From Lachnospiraceae bacterium (GTDB lineage Bacteria > Bacillota > Clostridia > Lachnospirales > Lachnospiraceae), in contig JAFRNR010000028.1 in assembly GCA_017430085.1 (NCBI GenBank), positions 1 to 64,000 on the forward strand: a stretch of DNA of 64,000 nucleotides, read 5' to 3'. Made by a program: the position numbers and the translations under genes. Each line of letters opens with the position of its first letter. The first letter of the stretch is position 1. The notes under the pieces were generated by a model. It worked only from the letters and a program-made list of their open reading frames with translations, had not been told where the DNA came from and searched no databases. Below are positions 56,931 through 64,000 of this stretch, piece by piece.

Positions 56931-59900
56931 ATGAAACGATCCTTCAAGAAACTTCTTTCCCTTCTGCTGGCTGTCACTTTACTGATCAGCCTTCTGCCGG
57001 CCTCGGCTTTCGCTCATGACGCGGAACGTGAAACGGGCGCGGAGAATGAACGGCAGGTCATGCCGACCGGTTATATCCGCGGCGAGATCCACGGCGCCAG
57101 CGCCGTATCCAACGCGTATAAGAACGGCGACATGGAGACGTACTACGAGCTGACCGGCAGGGTCGACACCCGCGACACGCTGCCGTCCAAGTACGACAGC
57201 CGTAACTATGGCCTGGTCACCTCCGTCAAGAACCAGAACCCCTACGGCTCCTGCTGGGCCCACGCGGCCGTGGCCAGCATCGAGAGCTACATGATCAAGT
57301 ACGGGATCCCGGTCGGGACCGGCGCCGCCGCGACGACGAGCCTGAACCTTTCCGAGACCCAGCACTGCTTCTTCAACTACACCTACGCGTATGATGCGGA
57401 AGGCATGCTGACCGGCGACAAATCCAACGCGCTGCAGGATACCTGCCTGGACCAGGGCGGTAACGGCGAAATGTCCGCGTATACCCTGATGCGCTGGACC
57501 GGCGCCGCGGATGAAACGGAGACAGCCCTGCAGTACAGCCGCGCCAGTTCGGTCGTGAGTTCCGGCCTGGACAGCAAGTATGCGTATCAGTACGACGTAA
57601 GCCACGTACAGAATACGGTGTGGATCCCCGGCAGCAGCACGGACGACGTCAAGCGCGCCATCATGGAATACGGCGCTGGCAACATCAGCTATTATGAGAC
57701 CGGCTACGCTTATACCTACATCTGCAACACCAACTCGAACAACTACGCCAACCACGCCATCACCCTGATTGGCTGGGACGACAGCATCGTGGCTTCCAAG
57801 TTCAAACCGGGCACGCCCAAGAATCCCGGCGCCTGGATCTGCAAGAACAGCTGGGGCACGAGCCAGTTCGAAAACGGCTACTGCTACATTTCCTATGAAG
57901 ACGTCTCGGTGAACGACGGCTATATCTACTTCTACGACGCCGAGCCCATCGACAACTACGACCACAACTACCAGTATGACGGCTCCTGCAACGTCGTCTG
58001 CTACGGCAAGGGCTGGCCCAGCGGCCAGAGCTACTATGTGGGCTTTGCCAACAACACCAAGGTCGCCAACGTCTTCAACGCGACCGGGAACGAAATCCTG
58101 CGCGCCGTTGCGTACTGCAACTGGGACGAAGCCATGAAGTACAAAGTCGAGATCTACAAGAACCCTGCGAAGAGCGATCCGACTTCCGGTACGCTGATGA
58201 GCACGCAGAGCGGCAGCTTCACCTTCGCCGGCTACTACACCATTCCGCTGGATACGCCGGTGCAGCTGGCGCCCGGGGACACATTCTCAGTCGTCATCAG
58301 CCAGAACGTCGCGGTGGCCGATGACAACGGCATCTACGTCCATACGCCGTACGACGCCACCTTCAGCAACTCCAGCGTCGTCAGCTGGTCCTCTTGGGTC
58401 CATGCCAATCACGGCGATACTTCCTACTATCAGGAACCCGGCGGGGCCTGGACGGACTGCCCGGACAACGGCGACTACCGCATCAAAGCCTACACCGATG
58501 ACGTGCTGTTCAACGTGACCGCCGTCTCCAACAACGAGGAATGGGGCACCGTCTCCGTGGACGGCAACATCATCACCGCTTCGCCCGCCGAAGGGTATTA
58601 TGTGGAAAGCTGCGACGTGCTGGAAGGCAATGCGACCTGCTCCATTTACATCAATACCATCACGGTCTCCGCCGGCGAAGACTGCACCATCCGCGTCAAC
58701 TTCGCGCCGAAGCCCACCTACACGGTCAGTTACATGGTCTGCGGCGAAGACGCGGGCAGTGCTGCCGCGCAGGTCAATGATTTCATCACCCTGCCCAACG
58801 ACGTCACCGCTCCCGAAGGCTGGACCTTCATCGGCTGGACGGACACCGTGATCGCAGAAGAGACGGAAGAGAAGCCGGCTTATTTTGAGCCCGGCGTCCA
58901 GTACCTGGTCACCGGCGACGCCACGCTGTACGCTCTGTTTGACCGCGTGGAAAGCACCGGGGAAATCATCTACGTGGCTGCCGACGGTCTGGAAAACAAA
59001 GGAACGTATATCCTCGTAGCTGATAACGCCGTATCCGGAAGCACCGGTTACGCAGTAGGCAACACGGCCATTACGAGCAACCATTATCTGACCCCCGTCG
59101 CGGTGACCATCAACGATGACAACACCTGCTCCGCCACGGCGGCCAACCTGCCCAAGGTGCTTTGGACGGCGGCCGGTTCGGACAGCAAGGGCTACACGTT
59201 ATATAACGAAGCCGTAAGCAAATACATGGGGCTTGACTCCAGCGAGTATCTGGCACCCACGGCTTCCGGCACGTCCTGGTACTATACGGCCGAAGGTTAC
59301 CTGGACAACCGGATCGACAGCGAGGGTTATTACTATCTGTCCTATTCCGACAGCGGTACGGTCCGGTATACGACCGGTAAGAGCGGCACCTACGTCAACC
59401 TTTACAAAGCCGTAGAGGACACGGATACCTTCTATACCACGAACCCCGTGCCCGAAGCGCATGAGCACGACCTGACCTATGTGGCTGCCGTCGCACCGAC
59501 CTGCGAGAACCCCGGCAATATCGAATACTGGTACTGCGCCGGCTGCGGCAAGTACTTCTCAGACGCTGAGGGCAATAACCAGATCGCCCAGGCGGACACC
59601 GTGATCCCGGCCACCGGCCATGCCTGGTTCTTCGTTGAATTCTCCTGGACCGCGACCAATAACGGCTACAACGTCGTCGGCTGGTTCGAATGCGCAAACA
59701 ACTCCGCCCACCAGACCAGCCAGCCTGCCACGGTGAGCGCGGAAACGACACCCGCCACCTGCACGGATCCGGATACGACGGTCTACACCGCCACCATCCC
59801 GGCAAACACGAGCCTGGACGGCAAGCTTCATACTGAATCCGTTACCGTGACCGGTTCGCCTCTTGGCCATAACTGGGCTGCACCGACCTGGAAATGGACG

Positions 59901-61154
59901 GAGACCGAAGACGGCTTTACTGCCGAAGCGACCTTTGTCTGCACGCGGAATGCGGAGCATACCGTCACCCTGGCTGCAGACGTCACTTGTGAAGAAGACG
60001 CCGACGGCAACCTGGTCTACACGGCCGTCGTGACCGGTCCGGACGAAGAAACCTACCGCGACGTCAAGACCGTGGAACTCTTCCTGGTCGAATTCGTGAA
60101 CGATGACGGCACCGTGCTGCAGAGCCGGAAATACAAACTCGGCGAGCTCCCTGTTTACGAAGGCGAGACCCCTGTCAAAGAAGCGCCTTATCATCAGTAC
60201 ACGTTTACGGGCTGGGATCCGGAGATCACCGAGGTGACCGGTCCCGCGACCTACACCGCACAGTATGACGACGTCGAATTCGTGCAGATCGTCGGCATGA
60301 CGCTGGCGCTGGACGGCAAGATAGGCATCAACTTCTTCCTGAAGGCGCCGGAAAGCGCTGCCAAGGCCAGACTGGTGTTCCACGGCCAGCAGGAAACGAC
60401 TCTCGATTTCGAACTGATCCGCGACAAGGATCATGGCTATACAGCCAGCTCGGAGACGTTCCGCCTGACTTACGGCAACATCGCCATGAAGGAGATGACC
60501 TGCCCTGTCACGCTGACCGTGTACGACGCGGAAGACAGACAGATGAATCTGTTCCGCAGCACCGGTCCCGTGGAAGGCAACGCCCTTGACTTCTGCGTGG
60601 CTGACTGGGCCAACCTGATCATCGACACGAGCGACAGCCTGAACAGCATCGCCCTGGCCAAAGCACTCCTGCACTTCGGCGGCGCTGCCCAGAACTATTT
60701 CGAGTTCAATCTGGACAACTTCGCCAATCCGAACGGATATCTGAACGAAAAAGCTGCCCTGGTCGAAATGGATCCGGCGCTGACCCGCATCGTCCCGGAC
60801 GGCGCCTCCGCGGCAGGCTACAAAGATTTTGCCCTGAATCTGGAAGGCGATACGGAGATCCGCCTCAATTTCTCCAAGAAGGTCACCGCGGCCGACGAGA
60901 ACGGCAACGCCTACAACGTGATCAAGAGCGGCAAGAAATGGTACGTCAGCATCCCCGGTATCGCGAGCGTGGATCTGGATAAGATGTTCACGATCAACGT
61001 CCCTTCGGGCGGACAGACCTACACGTTCCGCTTCTCCGCGCTGAGCTATGCCAATGCCACCTTTAACAGCAGCAAAGAAACGCTGGCAGCCTTAGCCCGC
61101 GCGCTGTACCTCTACAATGAGGCGGCCGAGGTCTACTTCGACAAAGTTGACTGA
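56931..61154 (+). CDS. Secreted multidomain papain-like (C1A) cysteine protease
   Basis: I start it at ATG 56931 (GAGGAG nine bases upstream); the product has 1407 residues. A Sec signal peptide ends 'LLPASAFA'. The papain domain has Cys108 in 'YGSCWAHA', His275 in 'NHAITLIGWDD' and Asn306 in 'CKNSWGTS'. It is followed by a lectin-like beta domain (about 345-520), InlB-type 'FxGWTD' repeats, a further beta domain, a Cys-containing 'CENPGNIEYWYCAGCGKYF' repeat, a second 'FTGWDPEI' unit and a C-terminal beta domain of about 280 residues. No LPxTG or S-layer anchor is seen, so it is probably released or loosely held. A terminator follows. Confidence 0.88.
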   Translation: MKRSFKKLLSLLLAVTLLISLLPASAFAHDAERETGAENERQVMPTGYIRGEIHGASAVSNAYKNGDMETYYELTGRVDTRDTLPSKYDSRNYGLVTSVKNQNPYGSCWAHAAVASIESYMIKYGIPVGTGAAATTSLNLSETQHCFFNYTYAYDAEGMLTGDKSNALQDTCLDQGGNGEMSAYTLMRWTGAADETETALQYSRASSVVSSGLDSKYAYQYDVSHVQNTVWIPGSSTDDVKRAIMEYGAGNISYYETGYAYTYICNTNSNNYANHAITLIGWDDSIVASKFKPGTPKNPGAWICKNSWGTSQFENGYCYISYEDVSVNDGYIYFYDAEPIDNYDHNYQYDGSCNVVCYGKGWPSGQSYYVGFANNTKVANVFNATGNEILRAVAYCNWDEAMKYKVEIYKNPAKSDPTSGTLMSTQSGSFTFAGYYTIPLDTPVQLAPGDTFSVVISQNVAVADDNGIYVHTPYDATFSNSSVVSWSSWVHANHGDTSYYQEPGGAWTDCPDNGDYRIKAYTDDVLFNVTAVSNNEEWGTVSVDGNIITASPAEGYYVESCDVLEGNATCSIYINTITVSAGEDCTIRVNFAPKPTYTVSYMVCGEDAGSAAAQVNDFITLPNDVTAPEGWTFIGWTDTVIAEETEEKPAYFEPGVQYLVTGDATLYALFDRVESTGEIIYVAADGLENKGTYILVADNAVSGSTGYAVGNTAITSNHYLTPVAVTINDDNTCSATAANLPKVLWTAAGSDSKGYTLYNEAVSKYMGLDSSEYLAPTASGTSWYYTAEGYLDNRIDSEGYYYLSYSDSGTVRYTTGKSGTYVNLYKAVEDTDTFYTTNPVPEAHEHDLTYVAAVAPTCENPGNIEYWYCAGCGKYFSDAEGNNQIAQADTVIPATGHAWFFVEFSWTATNNGYNVVGWFECANNSAHQTSQPATVSAETTPATCTDPDTTVYTATIPANTSLDGKLHTESVTVTGSPLGHNWAAPTWKWTETEDGFTAEATFVCTRNAEHTVTLAADVTCEEDADGNLVYTAVVTGPDEETYRDVKTVELFLVEFVNDDGTVLQSRKYKLGELPVYEGETPVKEAPYHQYTFTGWDPEITEVTGPATYTAQYDDVEFVQIVGMTLALDGKIGINFFLKAPESAAKARLVFHGQQETTLDFELIRDKDHGYTASSETFRLTYGNIAMKEMTCPVTLTVYDAEDRQMNLFRSTGPVEGNALDFCVADWANLIIDTSDSLNSIALAKALLHFGGAAQNYFEFNLDNFANPNGYLNEKAALVEMDPALTRIVPDGASAAGYKDFALNLEGDTEIRLNFSKKVTAADENGNAYNVIKSGKKWYVSIPGIASVDLDKMFTINVPSGGQTYTFRFSALSYANATFNSSKETLAALARALYLYNEAAEVYFDKVD

Positions 61155-61178
61155 CACACCTCTGCTCCGATGAGCCGC

Positions 61179-61208
61179 AAGGCCGACCGGGAAACCGGCC
61201 GGCCTTTT
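61179..61208 (+). terminator. Rho-independent terminator after the first protease gene
   Basis: GGCCGACCGG (61181-61190) and CCGGCCGGCC (61195-61204) form a ten-base stem with one mismatch and a GAAA tetraloop, followed by TTTTG. Confidence 0.88.
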
Positions 61209-61247
61209 GCGTAGACAGAAGAGAGCAGAAACAAGAAAAAAAACAGA

Positions 61248-61275
61248 TAGATTTTTCCGGTGTTTATGCTATGAT
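61248..61275 (+). promoter_or_regulatory. Promoter of the second cysteine protease gene
   Basis: TAGATT (61248-61253), a 16-base spacer and TATGAT (61270-61275) with an extended -10 TGC. It is a clear copy of the promoter at 56846-56873. Confidence 0.7.
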
Positions 61276-61331
61276 AGAGAAGATTTGCCGAACATCCTGA
61301 ATCTATCATTCTATCCAAGGAGAAACAACTG

Positions 61332-64000
61332 ATGAAACAAAGCCTCAAAAAACTCCTGGCCCTGCTTCTGGCCGCCGTCATGATCATCGGCCTGCTGCCT
61401 GCTTCGGCGTTCGCGAAGGAGAAAGGCGAAGAAGAAAGCCGCGCAGCCGGGACTGAAACCATGGCCACCGGCTATATCCCCGGCGAGGTCCACGGCGCGA
61501 GCGCCGTCTCCAACGCGTACAAAAACGGGGATATGGAGACCTATTACCGTCTGACCGGAACGGTCCCGATGCGCGACGAACTGCCGGCCACGTATGACAG
61601 CCGCGACTACGGCCTGGTCACGTCCATGAAGAACCAGAACCCCTACGGTTCCTGCTGGGCGCATGCCGCCATGGCCAGCATCGAGAGCTACATGATCAAG
61701 TACGGGATCCCGGTCGGGACCGGCGCCGCCGCCACGACGGACCTGAACCTCTCCGAGACCCAGCACTGCTTCTTCAACTACACGTCCGCCTATGACGCGG
61801 AAGGTATGCTGACGGGCGATAAATCCACGTCGGATGACCCCTGCATGGATCAGGGCGGCAACGGCGAAATGTCCGCCTACACGCTGATGCGCTGGACCGG
61901 CGCGGCCGACGAATCCGCCGCCGCTCTGCAGTACGGCAAAGCCTCCACCGTGAACAGCTCCGGCCTGAGCAGCGAATATGCTTACGGGTATAACGTCACC
62001 CACGTCCAGAATTCCGTCTGGATCCCCGGCACGAGCGTAGACGACGTCAAGCGCGCCATCATGGAATACGGTGCGGGCAATATCAGCTATTACGAAGACT
62101 ACGATTACAACAGCTACATCTGTACGATCGATACCTCCAGCCAGAGCAGCTACAACCACAAATGGGCCAACCACGCCATCACCGTCGTAGGCTGGGATGA
62201 CACCATCGCGGTCAGCAAGTTCTCGCCCAACCGGCCTTCGTCGCCCGGCGCCTGGATCTGCAAGAACAGCTGGGGCACCGGCTATTTCGACAGCGGTTAC
62301 TGCTACATTTCCTATGAAGACACCACGATGAACGAGGGCTACATTTATTTCTATGACGCCGCGCCCATCGACAATTACGACCACAACTACCAGTATGACG
62401 GCTCCTGCAACCCCGTCTGCTACGGAAAGGGCTGGTCCAACAGTGCCGGCTACTATGTCGGTTTTGCCAACAACACCAAGGTCGCCAATTTCTTTACGGC
62501 TTACGGTGCGGAAACGCTGGAAGCGGTCGCGTACTGCAGCTGGGATGAAGCTATCACCTGCACGGTCGAGATCTATAAGAATCCGGAAGACAGAAACCCC
62601 GAATCCGGCGAGCTGGTATCCACTGCGACTGCATCCTTCACGTTTGCCGGTTACTACACGATCCCGCTGGATACGCCTGTCGTGCTGGCCCCCGGCGACA
62701 CTTTCTCGGTCGTTATCAACCAGGATGTTGCCGTGCCTGACGAAAGCGGCATCTACGTTCATACGCCTTACGACGCCAGCTTCAACAACAGCAGTATCGT
62801 CGACTGGTGCATCTGGACCCACGCCGATCACGGCGACACCTCTTTCTACAAAGAGCCGGGCGGCGCCTGGACGGACTGCGCGGACGCCGGCGATTTCCGC
62901 ATCAAGGCGTACACGAACGACGTGCAGTTCAGCGTGACGGCCGTTTCCAATAACGAAGCCTGGGGCACCGTGTCCGTGAACGGCGCCGTGATCACGGCTT
63001 CCCCGGCAGAAGGCTATTATGTCTCCGGTTATGAAGTGCTGGAAGGCGAAGCTACCGCTACGATCGATCAGAACATCATCCGTGTAGCGCCTGCGAGCGA
63101 CTGCACCATTCTTGTCATCTTTGCGCAGAAGCCCGCTTATACTGTAAATTTCGTAGCCATGGGTCAGGCGGCGGGCTCGCAGACCGCGCTGATCTATGAT
63201 GTCATCACGCTCCCTTCCGGTCTGACCGCTCCCGAAGGCTGGACCTTCGCGGGCTGGACCGGCGCCGAACTCCCGGAAGAGACTTCCGACAAGCCGGAAT
63301 TCTATGAACCCGGCGCCGCATACACCGTGACCGGCAATGCCACGCTGTACGCCCTGTATACGCGCCAGGAAGGCAGCGGCGCGGTGTCGTACCGCCTGGT
63401 CGAGGCCGAACTTTCCGACTGGACCGGCAATTACGCCATCACCTACGGTAAGGACAGCAGCCTGTATGTGATGAAAGGCGTTTCAGTCAACTCCAACGGC
63501 GTGGACATTGAGAATTCCAATAATGCCGTTTCCCTTGCCTCTTCCGGAGCGTCCCTGTCGGATACGCTGCTGTCTGGCGTGGCGGAAGATTATGTTTTCA
63601 CCATGGAACGCCGGAGCGGCTATTATTCCGTGCAGAGTGTTTCCACCGGGACTTATCTCGGCGTGACGTCCAATTCCTACCTGGCCGGTTATAATTCCTA
63701 CGTGGCCGGTTTCTGTGACTGGAAGCCCGGCCTCGGCGATTACGTAACCAGCATGGAAAACGCCAATTACGGCAATTTTCCTTATGTGGGATTCACCTCT
63801 TCGGGCCATTATTTCTGGACCACGCGATACCTGATGTATTCGCTGACCCCGATCCATTTCTGGAAAGAGGAAGCCGATATTGCGACGTTTTATCACACGA
63901 ATCCGACGGGCGAGATCTACTACACCGTCGAATTCGTCGATGAAGACGGCACTGTCCTGCAGAGCCGCAAGTACAAAGCCGGCGAACTTCCGGTCTACGA
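61332..64000 (+). CDS. Secreted papain-like (C1A) cysteine protease, paralogue, truncated by window end
   Basis: The frame opens at ATG 61332 (AAGGAG nine bases upstream) and is still open at the window end after 889 codons. The signal peptide again ends 'LLPASAFA'. The catalytic set is Cys108 in 'YGSCWAHA', His281 in 'NHAITVVGWDD' and Asn312 in 'CKNSWGTG'. The same lectin-like and InlB-like modules follow. The region from about residue 680 to 855 differs from the first copy, and 'TVLQSRKYKAGELP' at the very end matches it again. It is a tandem duplicate of the upstream gene with its own promoter. Confidence 0.88.
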   Translation, partial: MKQSLKKLLALLLAAVMIIGLLPASAFAKEKGEEESRAAGTETMATGYIPGEVHGASAVSNAYKNGDMETYYRLTGTVPMRDELPATYDSRDYGLVTSMKNQNPYGSCWAHAAMASIESYMIKYGIPVGTGAAATTDLNLSETQHCFFNYTSAYDAEGMLTGDKSTSDDPCMDQGGNGEMSAYTLMRWTGAADESAAALQYGKASTVNSSGLSSEYAYGYNVTHVQNSVWIPGTSVDDVKRAIMEYGAGNISYYEDYDYNSYICTIDTSSQSSYNHKWANHAITVVGWDDTIAVSKFSPNRPSSPGAWICKNSWGTGYFDSGYCYISYEDTTMNEGYIYFYDAAPIDNYDHNYQYDGSCNPVCYGKGWSNSAGYYVGFANNTKVANFFTAYGAETLEAVAYCSWDEAITCTVEIYKNPEDRNPESGELVSTATASFTFAGYYTIPLDTPVVLAPGDTFSVVINQDVAVPDESGIYVHTPYDASFNNSSIVDWCIWTHADHGDTSFYKEPGGAWTDCADAGDFRIKAYTNDVQFSVTAVSNNEAWGTVSVNGAVITASPAEGYYVSGYEVLEGEATATIDQNIIRVAPASDCTILVIFAQKPAYTVNFVAMGQAAGSQTALIYDVITLPSGLTAPEGWTFAGWTGAELPEETSDKPEFYEPGAAYTVTGNATLYALYTRQEGSGAVSYRLVEAELSDWTGNYAITYGKDSSLYVMKGVSVNSNGVDIENSNNAVSLASSGASLSDTLLSGVAEDYVFTMERRSGYYSVQSVSTGTYLGVTSNSYLAGYNSYVAGFCDWKPGLGDYVTSMENANYGNFPYVGFTSSGHYFWTTRYLMYSLTPIHFWKEEADIATFYHTNPTGEIYYTVEFVDEDGTVLQSRKYKAGELPVY

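Noticed and set aside
1..64000. Prophage, integrase, IS transposase or plasmid functions
   Set aside because: None was found. The only mobile-looking items are the short non-coding palindromic repeats.

Overview
The window reads as chromosomal DNA of a low-copy, GC-rich (roughly 60% by eye) member of the Bacillota, class Clostridia, probably a gut or rumen lineage. The reasons are the Gram-positive gene orders (rimP-nusA-ylxR-L7Ae-infB-rbfA; Asp23-nusB-dxs-tlyA-nadK-recN), near-consensus sigma-A promoters with 16-17 bp spacers, strong AGGAGG ribosome binding sites, a Bacillus-type LexA box before recA, lipoproteins with Thr/Ala/Pro-rich linkers, and large exported papain-like proteases. No rRNA gene is present, so I do not name a genus. 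Coding density is high: no gene-free stretch exceeds about 300 bases.

Layout. 1-5450: a divergent gene start with an unusual structured leader, then rex, alr, yebC and a giant zinc-ribbon/membrane/DUF6273-like protein. 5496-8067: glgA and a threonine aldolase on the minus strand. 8255-10858: Sel1-repeat protein, sensor kinase and response regulator. 10969-13805: a degenerate NagA-like protein translationally coupled to two TatA/B-like proteins and TatC. 13913-19549: a locus of a Tat-type lipoprotein gamma-glutamyltransferase, a second lipoprotein, a DctM-like permease, a 51-residue membrane protein and a membrane-anchored zinc deacylase. 20179-27976: pckA, then Asp23, nusB, dxs, tlyA, nadK and recN. 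28140-33590: rpsT, two divergent pairs of family 2 glycosyltransferases, and a rhomboid-like protein with a zinc ribbon. 33756-44362: recA and the rimP-to-rbfA translation operon, followed by a CASTOR/POLLUX-like channel protein and a single reading frame fusing TruB to RibF. 44568-49338: an ECF sigma/anti-sigma pair, rpsO and pnp. 49423-56758: a methyltransferase, TetR plus CPBP protease, DUF1846 protein, DUF5688-like protein, tRNA-Arg(CCG), an SH3-like membrane protein and queA. 56931-end: two tandem paralogous secreted cysteine proteases, the second cut by the window edge.

How it fits together. The most coherent candidate system is 10969-19549: a Tat translocase next to a gene whose product carries a textbook Tat signal plus lipobox, inside what looks like an extracytoplasmic amide-hydrolysis and uptake locus with a non-canonical TRAP-like transporter. 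Other points for a second look are the TruB-RibF fusion, the pseudoknot-like leader at the left edge, three families of palindromic intergenic repeats, a NagA relative that has lost most metal and catalytic residues, and a CASTOR-like gene between rbfA and truB where I would expect a DHH phosphoesterase. All identifications are from reading motifs by eye; no database search was run.
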